The position numbers and the translations under genes are program-made. From Pseudomonas karstica (GTDB taxonomy: Bacteria > Pseudomonadota > Gammaproteobacteria > Pseudomonadales > Pseudomonadaceae), in the NCBI RefSeq assembly GCF_009707515.1, contig NZ_WLYI01000016.1, forward strand, positions 62,001-126,000: a stretch of 64,000 nt of DNA. The letters are read 5' to 3'. The notes under the pieces are model-generated. The model was not told where the DNA came from, searched no databases, and saw nothing but the letters and a program-made list of their open reading frames with translations. This document shows, piece after piece, positions 15,403 to 24,388 of the stretch; within the stretch, counting starts at the first letter, position 1, and the number at the start of each line of letters is the position of its first letter.

Positions 15403-16813
15403 GCAATGTTTCTATACGCAGTGAATTAGTCGACCCGGGTTGCCCGAACGGAACCCCCGCGGTAATTACCAACGTATCCCCACGTCGCGCCATACCTTGC
15501 GCCTGGGCAATCTCCAGCGCCGTGGAACACACCTCGTCCACCTGCCGCAACCGATCATTGACCACCGAATGCACGCCCCACGCCACGCTCAAGCGCCGCG
15601 CCGTAGACAGGTTTGGCGTCAGGTTGAGGATCGGCACCGATGGCCGCTCCCGCGCGGCCCGCAGGCTGGAACTGCCCGACTCGCTGTAGTTCACCAGCAC
15701 CGCCACCGGCAGGATGCTGCTGATGCGGCGGATCGCGCAGCTGATGGCGTCGGACACCGTGGCATCGGCCTTGGGGCGGCTGACATCCAGTTGGGCCTGG
15801 TAGTCCGGGCCGTTTTCCACCTGGCGGATGATCTTGCTCATCATCTGCACTGCTTCGAGTGGGTAATCCCCGGAAGCGGTTTCCGCCGACAGCATCACGG
15901 CATCAGCGCCTTCAGCCACGGCATTGGCCACATCGGTGACTTCGGCGCGGGTGGGTGCCGGGGAGAAGCGCATGGACTCGAGCATCTGTGTCGCCACCAC
16001 CACCGGTTTGCCCAACTGGCGGCAGGTGCTGATGATGTCTTTCTGAATTTGCGGCACGCTCTCGGCCGGAACTTCTACTCCCAGGTCGCCCCTGGCGACC
16101 ATGATGGCGTCGCTCAATTCAGCGATTTGCCGCAGGTGTTGAACGGCCGAAGGTTTCTCGATCTTGGCCATCAAAAAGGCCTTGTCGCCGATCAATTCGC
16201 GGGCCTCACGAATATCCTCCGCACGTTGCACGAACGACAGCGCCACCCAGTCCACCCCCAGCTCCAGGCCGAAGCTCAGGTCGCGACGGTCTTTGGTCGT
16301 CAGTGGGCTCAGTTCCAGCAAGGCCTGGGGCACGTTGACCCCTTTGCGGTCCGACAACTCACCGCCGTTGAGCACCGTGGTGTCGATGGCATCGGCATGC
16401 TTGGCAGTCACCCGCAGGCGCAGTTTGCCGTCGTCCAGCAACAGGTCCATGCCGGGCTCAAGGGCGGCAATGATCTCTGGGTGTGGCAGGTTGATCCGGC
16501 GCTGGTCGCCAGGTGTTTCGTCCAGGTCCAGGCGCAGGGCCTGGCCGCGAATCAGTTGCACTTTACCGGCGGCAAATCGTCCGACCCGCAGCTTTGGCCC
16601 TTGCAAGTCCATAAGGATGCCGAGGGGGTAGTTGAGTTGTTTCTCCACCTCGCGAATCCACTGGTAGCGCTGGGCATGGTCGGCGTGATCGCCATGGCTG
16701 AAGTTCAGGCGGAAGATGTTCACGCCAGCTTTCACCAGTTCGCGGATGTCATCGATACCATCGGTGGCCGGGCCCAACGTGGCGAGGATTTTGACCTTCT
16801 TGTCAGGCGTCAT
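15398..16813 (-). CDS. pyk: Pyruvate kinase
   Basis: This 471-residue enzyme converts phosphoenolpyruvate and ADP to pyruvate and ATP. Family motifs are ATLGPATDGIDDIRELVKAG and NFSHG at the start, MDLQGPKLRVG near residue 82, LMAKIEKPSAV, MVARGDLGVEVP and TRAEVTDVANAVAEGADAVM. The start at 16813 (MTPDKKVKIL) fits the family; a frame extending to 16843 lies within the upstream gene and is less likely. The start overlaps the glycerate kinase end by 11 bases. In this setting it finishes conversion of glyoxylate-derived glycerate to pyruvate, probably as a dedicated isozyme. The stop codon comes from a REPIN. Confidence 0.95.
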   Translation of the reverse strand: MTPDKKVKILATLGPATDGIDDIRELVKAGVNIFRLNFSHGDHADHAQRYQWIREVEKQLNYPLGILMDLQGPKLRVGRFAAGKVQLIRGQALRLDLDETPGDQRRINLPHPEIIAALEPGMDLLLDDGKLRLRVTAKHADAIDTTVLNGGELSDRKGVNVPQALLELSPLTTKDRRDLSFGLELGVDWVALSFVQRAEDIREARELIGDKAFLMAKIEKPSAVQHLRQIAELSDAIMVARGDLGVEVPAESVPQIQKDIISTCRQLGKPVVVATQMLESMRFSPAPTRAEVTDVANAVAEGADAVMLSAETASGDYPLEAVQMMSKIIRQVENGPDYQAQLDVSRPKADATVSDAISCAIRRISSILPVAVLVNYSESGSSSLRAARERPSVPILNLTPNLSTARRLSVAWGVHSVVNDRLRQVDEVCSTALEIAQAQGMARRGDTLVITAGVPFGQPGSTNSLRIETLL

Positions 16814-18098
16814 GTTCAGGGCACTCTTTTTCAGGGCTTTCAAGGATCACAATGGCGCGAAAGTCGTTGACGTTGGTACGAGTCGGCTCGGTGATAATCA
16901 AGTCGTCGAGTGCAGCGAAATAACCGTAGCCATTGTTGTTATCCAGCTCGTCACTGGCAGACAAGCCCAAAGCTTCGGCGCGGCCGTAGCTGTCGGGGGT
17001 CATGATTGCCCCGGCGTTGTCTTCGGAGCCGTCGATGCCGTCGGTATCCCCGGCCAAGGCGTAGACCCCGGGCAGGCCCTTGAGGCTGTCGGTCAGGCTC
17101 AACAGGAATTCGGCGTTGCGCCCACCACGGCCATTGCCGCGCACCGTGACCGTGGTTTCACCTGCGGAGAGGATCACGCAGGGCGCCGACAGCGGTTGGC
17201 CGTGCTGGATAATTTGCCGGGCGATACCTGCGTGCACCTTGGCCACGTCACGGGCTTCGCCTTCCAGGTCGCCAAGAATCAGCGGGCTGAAACCGGCTTT
17301 ACGGACTTTTACCGCCACCGCCTCCAGGGATTGTTGCGGGCGGGCGATCAACTGGAAGTGGCTGCGGGTCAGGATCGGGTCACCAGGTTTGACGGTTTCC
17401 GATTCTGGACTCTGCAACCAGTTGCGCACGGACGCAGGAACTTCGATCTGATAGCGCTTGAGGATCGCAAGGGCTTGTTGCGAGGTGCTCGGGTCGCCGA
17501 CCGTGGGACCGGACGCGATAACCGTAGCCTGGTCGCCCGGCACATCGGAAATGGCATAGGTGTAGACCGTCGCCGGCCAGCAGGCTTTGGCCAGTCGACC
17601 GCCCTTGATCGCCGAGAGGTGCTTGCGCACGCAATTCATCTCGGCAATGGTGGCGCCGGATTTGAGCAGGGCTTTATTGATGGCTTGCTTGTCGGCCAGG
17701 GTGATGCCTTTGGCCGGAAGCGCGAGTAGCGCAGAGCCACCACCGGAAAGCAGAAAGATGACGCGGTCGTCTTCACCCAGGTTGCTGATCAGCTCCAGCA
17801 CGCGCTTGGCCACGGCAAGGCCGGCGGCATCGGGTACCGGGTGAGCGGCTTCTACCACTTCGATTTTTTTGCAGGGCGCACCATGGCCGTAGCGGGTGAC
17901 GACCAGGCCTGTCACCTCGCCTTGCCAGGCGCTTTCCACCACTTGGGCCATGGCCGCGGCGGCTTTACCGGCACCGATGACGATCACACGGCCGCTGCGG
18001 TCGATGGGCAGGTAGGGTTCGAGGACTTGCCGGGGGTGGGCTGCGTCGATGGCTGTGGCAAACAGCTGGTGAAGCAGGTGTTGCGGATCGACCGACAT
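16803..18098 (-). CDS. Glycerate 2-kinase (MOFRL family, TtuD-like)
   Basis: The protein has 431 residues from MSVDPQHLLHQLF. It shows the glycerate kinase features VIVIGAGKAAAAMA, FLLSGGGSALLALPA, ISDVPGD-ATVIASGPTVGDPST, and the C-terminal MOFRL domain with ETTVTVRGNGRGGRNAEFLL and ALAGDTDGIDGSEDNAGA. It phosphorylates D-glycerate to 2-phosphoglycerate. Older annotations call this family hydroxypyruvate reductase TtuD. A frame extending upstream to 18161 lacks similarity and is rejected. It overlaps pyk, so the two are likely co-translated. Confidence 0.92.
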   Translation of the reverse strand: MSVDPQHLLHQLFATAIDAAHPRQVLEPYLPIDRSGRVIVIGAGKAAAAMAQVVESAWQGEVTGLVVTRYGHGAPCKKIEVVEAAHPVPDAAGLAVAKRVLELISNLGEDDRVIFLLSGGGSALLALPAKGITLADKQAINKALLKSGATIAEMNCVRKHLSAIKGGRLAKACWPATVYTYAISDVPGDQATVIASGPTVGDPSTSQQALAILKRYQIEVPASVRNWLQSPESETVKPGDPILTRSHFQLIARPQQSLEAVAVKVRKAGFSPLILGDLEGEARDVAKVHAGIARQIIQHGQPLSAPCVILSAGETTVTVRGNGRGGRNAEFLLSLTDSLKGLPGVYALAGDTDGIDGSEDNAGAIMTPDSYGRAEALGLSASDELDNNNGYGYFAALDDLIITEPTRTNVNDFRAIVILESPEKECPEHDA

Positions 18099-18163
18099 AA
18101 GCGGGCTCCCGGGGATTCTTGTTATTAGAGGTACACAGATTTCAGGTGGGAATACGGCCACCT

Positions 18164-18261
18164 GCAGGAGCGAGCTTGCTCGCGAAAAAACTGAGGACGC
18201 CGGGGTTTTTCAGGTACCCAGCGTCATCGTTGACGACCATCGCGAGCAAGCTCGCTTCTAC
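18164..18261. repeat. REPIN between glycerate kinase and glxR
   Basis: The same inverted pair as at 15304-15402: left GCAGGAGCGAGCTTGCTCGC, right GAGCAAGCTCGCTTCTAC. Its right edge forms the TAG stop of glxR at 18258-18260. Confidence 0.88.
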
Positions 18262-19145
18262 TTACGAATCGAAAAATTCGCCATATGCTCCAGGCCTTTG
18301 ATCAGCGCCGAGTGGTCCCAGTTGCCGCCACCGATGGCTGCACAGGTGCTGAACACTTGCTGGGTTGCGGCGGTGTTGGGCAGGTTGATTCCCAGCTCCT
18401 TGGCACCTGCCAGGGCCAGGTTCAGGTCCTTCTGGTGCAGGTTGATGCGAAAACCCGGGTCGAAGGTGCCTTTGATCATCCGCTCGCCATGCACTTCCAG
18501 GATTTTCGACGAAGCGAACCCTCCCATCAGTGCTTCACGGACCTTGGCTGGATCCGCGCCGTTTTTTGCGGCAAACAGCAGGGCTTCGGCCACTGCCTGG
18601 ATATTCAGCGCTACGATGATCTGGTTCGCGACCTTGGCGGTCTGGCCGTCGCCGTTGCCACCCACCAGGGTGATGTTCTTGCCCATGCTCTGGAACAGCG
18701 CCAGGGCGCGTTCGAAGGTTTGCGGTTCGCCACCGACCATGATGCTCAGGGTACCGGCCTTGGCGCCGACTTCACCGCCGGATACCGGCGCGTCGAGGTA
18801 TTGCGCGCCGCTCTGATTGATTTTGGCGGCGAAGGCCTTGGTGGCAGAGGGCGAGATCGAGCTCATGTCGATCACGACTTTGTTCGGCGACAGGCCAGCG
18901 GCTACTCCGTCTGCGCGGAACAACACGTCATCGACTTGTGGGGTGTCGGGCACCATGACGATGATGAATTCCGCTTCCTGGGCGACCTGTTGCGGGCTGG
19001 CCAAGGCCACGGCACCGGCGTCGATCAGTGCGGCCGGAGCCTTCTCGTGGTGTTCGGAGAGAAACAGTTGATGACCTGCCTTCTGCAGGTTCGCCGCCAT
19101 AGGCTGACCCATGATGCCGGTGCCGATAAATCCGATTTTAGCCAT
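18258..19145 (-). CDS. glxR: 2-hydroxy-3-oxopropionate (tartronate semialdehyde) reductase
   Basis: The 295-residue enzyme reduces tartronate semialdehyde, the Gcl product, to D-glycerate with NAD(P)H. It begins MAKIGFIGTGIMGQPMAANL, a Rossmann dinucleotide site. It has the substrate loop DAPVSGGEVGAKAGTLSIM near residue 120 and the catalytic lysine region GQTAKVANQIIVALN near 170, all standard for beta-hydroxyacid dehydrogenases. Neighbours hyi and gcl fix the substrate assignment. AAGAGGATT is the ribosome site. The last codons are normal for the family but the stop itself is supplied by a REPIN. Confidence 0.94.
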   Translation of the reverse strand: MAKIGFIGTGIMGQPMAANLQKAGHQLFLSEHHEKAPAALIDAGAVALASPQQVAQEAEFIIVMVPDTPQVDDVLFRADGVAAGLSPNKVVIDMSSISPSATKAFAAKINQSGAQYLDAPVSGGEVGAKAGTLSIMVGGEPQTFERALALFQSMGKNITLVGGNGDGQTAKVANQIIVALNIQAVAEALLFAAKNGADPAKVREALMGGFASSKILEVHGERMIKGTFDPGFRINLHQKDLNLALAGAKELGINLPNTAATQQVFSTCAAIGGGNWDHSALIKGLEHMANFSIRK

Positions 19146-19173
19146 GAAGAAATCCTCTTTATTATTCGATGTT

Positions 19174-19254
19174 GATCGTTCCCACGATCTGCGTGGGAAT
19201 GCCGCCCCTGACGCTTTGCGTCACAAGAGCGGGCGTGGAACGTGGGAGCGATCA
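19174..19254. repeat. Dispersed GATCGTTCCCACG...CGTGGGAGCGATC element
   Basis: The left part GATCGTTCCCACGATCTGCG is mirrored by the right part CGTGGGAGCGATC, with a shorter inner hairpin (CCCACG-ATCTG-CGTGGG). It lies between glxR and hyi and belongs with the repeats at 12407, 20064, 22599 and 51502. Confidence 0.75.
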
Positions 19255-19258
19255 TTCG

Positions 19259-20041
19259 TCAGATCGCGTTGTGGCTCTTGAGCCAGCCAAGACCCGCTTC
19301 GGTGGTGGTCAGCGGTTTGTACTCACACCCAACCCAGCCCTGATAACCAATGCGGTCCAAGTGCTCGAACAGGAAGCGATAGTTGATCTCGCCGGTGCCG
19401 GGCTCATTGCGCCCGGGGTTGTCCGCCAACTGGATATGGTTGATCTCTCCCAGATGCATCGCCATGGTCCGGGCCAGGTCGCCCTCCATGATTTGCATGT
19501 GATAGATGTCGTATTGCAGGAACAGGTTGGCGCTGCCCACCTGCTCGCGGATCGACAGGGCCTGAGCTGTGTTGTTCAGGTAGAAGCCTGGAATGTCGCG
19601 GGTGTTGATGGCTTCCATCACCAACTTGATGCCTTCCTCTTGCAGCTTGTCGGCGGCATATTTGAGGTTGGTGACGAAGGTTTTTTCCAGGGTGGCCTCG
19701 TCAACGCCTTGTGGACGGATACCCGCCAGGCAGTTGACCTGGGTATTGCCCAGCACCCGGGCGTAAGCGATAGCCTGGTTCACGCCGGCTCGGAACTCCT
19801 CGACCCGGTCCGGGTGGCAGGCCAGGCCGCGTTCACCCTGGGCCCAGTCACCGGCCGGCAGGTTGAACAGCACTTGGGTCAGGCCGTAGGCGTCGAGTTG
19901 CGCCTTGATTTCAGCGCAGCTGAATTCGTAGGGGAACAGGTATTCCACGCCGCTGAAGCCAGCGTCGGCGGCAGCTTTGAAGCGGGCAAGGAAGTCCTGC
20001 TCGGTGAACAGCATGGACAGGTTGGCGGCGAAACGCGGCAT
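19259..20041 (-). CDS. hyi: Hydroxypyruvate isomerase
   Basis: This 260-residue TIM-barrel protein interconverts hydroxypyruvate and tartronate semialdehyde. It opens with MPRFAANLSMLFTEQDFLARF, the characteristic Hyi N-terminus. Other family stretches are GVEYLFPYEF, EGIKLVMEAINTRDIPGFYLN, FLQYDIYHMQIMEGDL and GCEYKPLTTTEAGLGW, the last two carrying metal-binding residues. It sits between gcl and glxR on the same strand. GGAGGCTCCC on the minus strand serves as a ribosome site. Confidence 0.94.
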   Translation of the reverse strand: MPRFAANLSMLFTEQDFLARFKAAADAGFSGVEYLFPYEFSCAEIKAQLDAYGLTQVLFNLPAGDWAQGERGLACHPDRVEEFRAGVNQAIAYARVLGNTQVNCLAGIRPQGVDEATLEKTFVTNLKYAADKLQEEGIKLVMEAINTRDIPGFYLNNTAQALSIREQVGSANLFLQYDIYHMQIMEGDLARTMAMHLGEINHIQLADNPGRNEPGTGEINYRFLFEHLDRIGYQGWVGCEYKPLTTTEAGLGWLKSHNAI

Positions 20042-20063
20042 GGGAGCCTCCTCAAAAACGGTA

Positions 20064-20088
20064 GCGTTCCCGCGCTACGCGGGAACGC
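20064..20088. repeat. Short inverted repeat GCGTTCCCGCG...CGCGGGAACGC
   Basis: An 11-base arm and its complement flank CTA. It lies in the 68-base gap between gcl and hyi and is a compact member of the GTTCCC repeat family in this window. Confidence 0.7.
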
Positions 20089-20109
20089 ATACTCTTTAAT
20101 CAAGTATCA

Positions 20110-21885
20110 TTAATCGAGCAACGAAATCGCGGTAGGGGCGTCATTGCCCACCAGCGCCAGGTCTTCGAACTCATTGACGGCGTTGATCTCGGTGCCCATG
20201 GAAATATTGGTCACCCGCTCCAGAATAATCTCGACGATCACCGGAACCTTGAACTCCTCGATCATTTCCTGGGCACGGCGCAATGCCGGCTGGATCTGGC
20301 TCGGCTCGAACACCCGCAGGGCCTTGCAACCCAAGCCTTCAGCGACGGCCACATGGTCGACACCATAACCATTGAGTTCTGGAGCGTTGAGGTTGTCGAA
20401 GGACAGCTGCACGCAGTAGTCCATTTCGAAACCGCGCTGGGCCTGGCGGATCAACCCCAGGTAGGAGTTGTTCACCACCACATGGATGTACGGCAGTTTG
20501 AACTGCGCACCCACCGCCAGCTCCTCGATCATGAACTGGAAATCATAATCGCCGGACAGCGCCACCACCTTGCGGGTCGGGTCGGCCTTGACCACCCCCA
20601 GCGCCGCTGGAATGGTCCAGCCCAACGGGCCTGCCTGGCCGCAGTTGATCCAGTGCCGAGGCTTGTAGACGTGCAGAAATTGCGCGCCGGCAATTTGCGA
20701 CAGGCCGATTGTGCTGACGTAGCAGGTGTCTTTGCCGAACACCTGGTTCATCTCTTCGTACACCCGCTGCGGCTTGACCGGCACGTTGTCGAAGTGGGTC
20801 TTGCGATGCAGGGTGGCCTTGCGCTGTTGGCAATCGTTGAGCCAGGCACTGCGGTCCTTGAGCTTGCCTGCGGCTTTCCACTCACGGGCGACTTCGATGA
20901 ACATCGTCAGGGCCGAGCCGGCGTCGGAGACGATGCCCAGGTCTGGCGTGAATACGCGACCGATTTGCGTCGGCTCGATGTCGACGTGAATGAATTTGCG
21001 GCCTGCGGTGTAGACCTCCACCGAGCCGGTGTGGCGGTTGGCCCAACGGTTGCCGATGCCTAGCACCACATCCGACTTCAACATCGTCGCGTTGCCGTAG
21101 CGATGGGAGGTTTGCAGGCCGACCATGCCCACCATCAACGGATGATCGTCCGGGATGGTGCCCCAGCCCATCAAGGTCGGGACCACCGGGATACCGGTCA
21201 GCTCGGCGAATTCCACCAACAGTTCGCTGGCGTCAGCGTTGATCACGCCACCACCGCTGACCAGCAACGGGCGCTCGGCCTGGTCCAGCAGGGCGAGGGC
21301 TTTTTCCACCTGGGTGCGGGTAGCCAGAGGCTTGGCCAGGGGTAATGGCTGATAGGCATCAATGTCGAATTCGATCTCGGCCATCTGCACGTCAAACGGC
21401 AAATCGATCAGTACCGGGCCGGGACGGCCAGAGCGCATTTCATAAAAGGCTTTCTGAAAAGCGTAAGGCACCTGGCCGGGTTCCATCACCATGGTTGCCC
21501 ACTTTGTCACCGGCTTGACGATGCTGGTGATGTCCACGGCCTGGAAATCTTCCTTATGCATGCGGGCCCGTGGCGCCTGACCGGTAATGCACAGAATCGG
21601 GATCGAGTCGGCCCAGGCACTGTACAGGCCGGTGACCATGTCGGTGCCGGCCGGGCCCGAGGTGCCGATACACACACCGATATTGCCGGCCTTGGTGCGG
21701 GTGTAACCCTCAGCCATGTGCGAAGCGCCTTCAACGTGGCGAGCAAGGACATGATCGATGCCACCGACCTTCTGCAAGGCCGAATACAACGGGTTGATCG
21801 CGGCGCCGGGAATACCGAAGGCGGTATCGACCCCTTCACGGCGCATCACCAGAACGGCGGCTTCGATTGCTCTCATTTTGCTCAT
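20110..21885 (-). CDS. gcl: Glyoxylate carboligase (tartronate-semialdehyde synthase)
   Basis: Gcl joins two glyoxylates into tartronate semialdehyde and CO2 using thiamine diphosphate and FAD. The 591-residue protein has the three-domain ThDP fold. Near the N-terminus [15 protein letters not shown] is followed by [17 protein letters not shown]. Val51 stands where other ThDP enzymes have glutamate, a known hallmark of Gcl. The ThDP-binding [12 protein letters not shown]...[12 protein letters not shown] region is in the C-terminal third. The start at 21885 ([10 protein letters not shown]) has AAGAGG upstream and the family length; an extension to 21966 is rejected. Confidence 0.96.
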   Translation of the reverse strand: MSKMRAIEAAVLVMRREGVDTAFGIPGAAINPLYSALQKVGGIDHVLARHVEGASHMAEGYTRTKAGNIGVCIGTSGPAGTDMVTGLYSAWADSIPILCITGQAPRARMHKEDFQAVDITSIVKPVTKWATMVMEPGQVPYAFQKAFYEMRSGRPGPVLIDLPFDVQMAEIEFDIDAYQPLPLAKPLATRTQVEKALALLDQAERPLLVSGGGVINADASELLVEFAELTGIPVVPTLMGWGTIPDDHPLMVGMVGLQTSHRYGNATMLKSDVVLGIGNRWANRHTGSVEVYTAGRKFIHVDIEPTQIGRVFTPDLGIVSDAGSALTMFIEVAREWKAAGKLKDRSAWLNDCQQRKATLHRKTHFDNVPVKPQRVYEEMNQVFGKDTCYVSTIGLSQIAGAQFLHVYKPRHWINCGQAGPLGWTIPAALGVVKADPTRKVVALSGDYDFQFMIEELAVGAQFKLPYIHVVVNNSYLGLIRQAQRGFEMDYCVQLSFDNLNAPELNGYGVDHVAVAEGLGCKALRVFEPSQIQPALRRAQEMIEEFKVPVIVEIILERVTNISMGTEINAVNEFEDLALVGNDAPTAISLLD

Positions 21886-21911
21886 GTTTTGGTGCCTCTT
21901 GCGTTTTGTAA

Positions 21912-21921
21912 TTGTATACAA
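21912..21921. promoter_or_regulatory. Palindrome TTGTATACAA, copy 1, upstream of gcl
   Basis: A perfect ten-base palindrome 27 bases before the gcl ATG. An identical copy lies at 22051-22060. The form TTGT-AT-ACAA resembles operators of FadR/FCD-type GntR regulators, by general knowledge of that family. The nearby regulator gene is of TetR type, so the binding protein is not settled. Confidence 0.5.
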
Positions 21922-22050
21922 GTGGTGGTGCGTCAAAGTGTATTCACGGCGAGCGGCGCAGGTCAATCCATTTTATTCATTGGCCTTTACGTTCGTCGGA
22001 TGCTTTTTAAGCGAGAATATTTCGACGTATGGTGTGAATATTCTGAATTA

Positions 22051-22060
22051 TTGTATACAA
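22051..22060. promoter_or_regulatory. Palindrome TTGTATACAA, copy 2, upstream of the GlcG-like gene
   Basis: Exact second copy of the palindrome, 139 bases from the first, in an AT-rich part of the divergent gap and 92 bases before the ATG at 22152. Two copies of the same site in one divergent control region suggest a shared regulator for the two transcripts. Confidence 0.5.
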
Positions 22061-22151
22061 AAAATAAATATATTGTGTTCTATTTGTCGCGCTCGGCTCT
22101 TGGTCAAACAGAGCCCGTGGTTTTCCCCAATAACAAAATAAGGACGGCACC

Positions 22152-22592
22152 ATGAGCGCTTTAACCTTGAAAATCGCAGTCAACCTGGCCAACCAGGCCA
22201 TTACCGCAGGCCGCGAGATTGACTCAGCGCCACTGACCATTGCAGTGCTCGACAGCGGCGGGCACTTGATCACTCTGCAGCGGGAAGACGGCGCGAGCCT
22301 GCTGCGCCCGCAGATCGCCATTGGCAAAGCCTGGGGCGCGATAGCCCTGGGCAAGGGCTCCAGGTTGCTGGCGCTGGATGCCCAGCAGCGGCCGGCGTTT
22401 ATCGCGGCGTTGAACAGCCTGGGGCAGGGCAGCGTGGTGCCGGCACCGGGCGGTGTGTTGATCCGGGATCAGGCTGGGCGAGTACTGGGGGCGATTGGTA
22501 TCAGCGGGGATACGTCAGACATTGATGAGCATTGCGCGATCAGTGCCATTGAAGGGGTGGGGTTGTTGGCAGATGCGGGGGTGTCGGCATAG
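22152..22592 (+). CDS. GlcG/HbpS-like protein (DUF336 family)
   Basis: The 146-residue protein has the family pattern LTLKIAVNLANQAITAGREI, PLTIAVLDSGGHLITLQREDGA, QIAIGKAWGAIALGKGSR and VVPAPGGVLIRD...VLGAIGISGDTSDIDEHCA. Members occur beside glycolate or glyoxylate genes, and one, HbpS, binds heme. The exact role is unknown. It is divergent from gcl and shares its control region, so a part in glyoxylate metabolism or its control is likely. AAGGACGG is the ribosome site. Confidence 0.85.
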   Translation: MSALTLKIAVNLANQAITAGREIDSAPLTIAVLDSGGHLITLQREDGASLLRPQIAIGKAWGAIALGKGSRLLALDAQQRPAFIAALNSLGQGSVVPAPGGVLIRDQAGRVLGAIGISGDTSDIDEHCAISAIEGVGLLADAGVSA

Positions 22593-22598
22593 GTTAAT

Positions 22599-22652
22599 GA
22601 TCGCTCCCACGCTCTGCGTGGGAGTGTCTCGCTGGACGCTCTGCGCCCGATC
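22599..22652. repeat. GATCGCTCCCACGCTCTGCGTGGGAG repeat element
   Basis: CTCCCACG-CTCTG-CGTGGGAG forms a clear hairpin. A second short pair (GACGCTCTGCG) follows before the TetR stop. It occupies the space between two convergent genes and could end transcription from either side, though no T run is present. Confidence 0.7.
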
Positions 22653-22655
22653 AAT

Positions 22656-23264
22656 CTAAAGATCCGGCTCACATCCCTTGAGCACCAACCGAATAATCGT
22701 CTGCGCCGCCGCCTCATAATCGGCCTCATCCAGCTTGGCTTTACCCGTCACCGCCGAGATCTGCCAATCAAAGTCTGCATACGTCTGGGTCGCGGCCCAG
22801 ATGCTGAACATCAGGTGGTTGGGGTCAATGGCTGCAATCTGGCCACGATCAACCCAGCTCTGGATGCAGTCGATGTTGTGCCTGGCCTGGGCGTTGAGTT
22901 GCTCGACCTGCTCGGGGCTCAAGTGCGGGGCACCGTGCATGATTTCGCTGGCGAACACTTTTGAGGCGAAGGGCAGGTCGCGGGAGATGCAGATTTTCGA
23001 GCGGATATAGGCGCTCAGCACTTCCTTGGGATCGCCGTCCGGGTTGAACGGTGTGGAAGCAGCCAGGATCGGCTCGATAATGCTTTCGAGCACCTCGCGG
23101 TAGAGGTTGTCCTTGGACTTGAAGTAGTAGTAGACGTTGGGTTTAGGCAGCCCGGCCTTGGCGGCGATGTCGCTGGTTTTGGTCGCGGCGAAGCCCTTGT
23201 CGGCAAACTCCTCACTGGCAGCCCGCAGGATCAGTTCTTTGTTGCGCTCGCGAATGGTGCTCAT
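22656..23264 (-). CDS. TetR-family regulator (RutR-like C-terminal domain)
   Basis: From MSTIRERNKELILRAASEEF the protein has 202 residues. The N-terminal helix-turn-helix (TKTSDIAAKAGLPKPNVYYYFKSKDNLYREV) is classical TetR. The C-terminal part, with SRDLPFASKVFASEIMHGAPHL and DPNHLMFSIWAATQTYADF, resembles RutR of E. coli (memory comparison). The ligand is unknown; pyrimidine- or purine-related compounds or glyoxylate are plausible from family and position. The start at 23264 is chosen over an extension to 23303 that adds an unrelated segment. Confidence 0.88.
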   Translation of the reverse strand: MSTIRERNKELILRAASEEFADKGFAATKTSDIAAKAGLPKPNVYYYFKSKDNLYREVLESIIEPILAASTPFNPDGDPKEVLSAYIRSKICISRDLPFASKVFASEIMHGAPHLSPEQVEQLNAQARHNIDCIQSWVDRGQIAAIDPNHLMFSIWAATQTYADFDWQISAVTGKAKLDEADYEAAAQTIIRLVLKGCEPDL

Positions 23265-23330
23265 AGACCAGATGATTCCTTGCCAGGACAGGCGGTTGCG
23301 CATGGTAGCACCGGCTATCTGCGGGCCTCA

Positions 23331-23364
23331 AGAATGTGCCCGTAAAGAGAATGTGCCCGTAAAG
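23331..23364. repeat. Perfect 17-base tandem duplication
   Basis: AGAATGTGCCCGTAAAG is repeated twice without a gap in the divergent space between the TetR gene and the DUF808 gene, about 50 bases before the latter's ATG. Confidence 0.85.
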
Positions 23365-23415
23365 CGCCACGCCGGGCTATGCTCGACACATCTTATTCTC
23401 AAGGACACCTGATCC

Positions 23416-24330
23416 ATGGCAGGAAGCAGCTTACTGGTATTGATCGACGACATCGCTGCGGTACTCGACGACGTGGCACTGATGACAAAAGTGGCCGCCA
23501 AGAAGACCGCTGGCGTGTTGGGTGATGACTTGGCGCTCAACGCCCAACAAGTCTCCGGCGTGCGTGCCGAGCGAGAGATTCCCGTGGTGTGGGCAGTGGC
23601 CAAGGGCTCGTTCGTCAATAAACTGATCCTGGTACCGGCCGCACTGCTGATCAGCGCTTTTGCGCCGTGGGCGGTGACGCCATTGTTGATGCTCGGTGGC
23701 GCTTACCTGTGTTTCGAGGGTTTTGAAAAACTCGCGCACAAATTCCTTCACAGCAAGGCTGAAGACCAGGCCGAACACGCCCAACTGGTTGAGGCCGTGG
23801 CGGACCCGGCGACGGATTTGGTGGCGTTCGAGAAGGACAAGATCAAGGGCGCCATTCGCACTGACTTTATCCTTTCGGCCGAAATTATCGCCATCACCCT
23901 GGGCACTGTGGCCGATGCGCCGTTGATGCAACAAGTGATCGTGCTGTCGGGCATTGCCATTGTCATGACGGTAGGCGTCTACGGTCTGGTGGCCGGTATC
24001 GTCAAGCTCGATGACCTGGGCCTGTGGCTGACCCAAAAGCCGGGCCAGGTGGCGCGCAGCATCGGCGGCGGGATTCTGCGGACGGCACCGTACATGATGA
24101 AAAGCCTGTCGGTGATCGGCACGGCGGCGATGTTCATGGTGGGCGGCGGGATCCTGACCCACGGTGTACCGAAGGTGCACCACTGGATCGAGACCGTGAG
24201 CCAGAGCACCGGTGGCCTGGCGTGGCTGATGCCGACCTTGCTCAATGCAGTGGCGGGCATTATTGCCGGGGCGGTGGTGTTGGCGCTGGTCAGTGTTGTG
24301 GGCAAAACCTGGAAGACGCTCAAGGCTTGA
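23416..24330 (+). CDS. DUF808 (YedI-like) inner-membrane protein
   Basis: The 304-residue protein begins [20 protein letters not shown] followed by [20 protein letters not shown], the distinctive DUF808 start. About six hydrophobic segments follow, beginning with [13 protein letters not shown] near residue 72, and a [10 protein letters not shown] stretch is late in the sequence. Function of the family is unknown. It is a single-gene unit: the TetR gene is divergent, and a strong two-way terminator follows the stop. Confidence 0.85.
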   Translation: MAGSSLLVLIDDIAAVLDDVALMTKVAAKKTAGVLGDDLALNAQQVSGVRAEREIPVVWAVAKGSFVNKLILVPAALLISAFAPWAVTPLLMLGGAYLCFEGFEKLAHKFLHSKAEDQAEHAQLVEAVADPATDLVAFEKDKIKGAIRTDFILSAEIIAITLGTVADAPLMQQVIVLSGIAIVMTVGVYGLVAGIVKLDDLGLWLTQKPGQVARSIGGGILRTAPYMMKSLSVIGTAAMFMVGGGILTHGVPKVHHWIETVSQSTGGLAWLMPTLLNAVAGIIAGAVVLALVSVVGKTWKTLKA

Positions 24331-24343
24331 CCCATTGCAATGG

Positions 24344-24374
24344 AAAAAGGCCATTCAAATGAATGGCCTTTTTT
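24344..24374. terminator. Bidirectional intrinsic terminator
   Basis: AAAAAGGCCATTC-AAAT-GAATGGCCTTTTT forms an uninterrupted stem with A and T runs on the two sides. It serves both the DUF808 gene (plus) and the mlaA-like gene (minus). Confidence 0.9.
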
Positions 24375-24388
24375 GTCTGCGCTTGCCG

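Noticed and set aside
15440..16870. 476-codon plus-strand frame opposite pyk
   Set aside because: Shadow of pyruvate kinase, whose motifs are complete on the minus strand.
21886..21966. Longer Gcl start adding 27 residues
   Set aside because: The extension crosses the TTGTATACAA site and has no family similarity; [10 protein letters not shown] has a good ribosome site.
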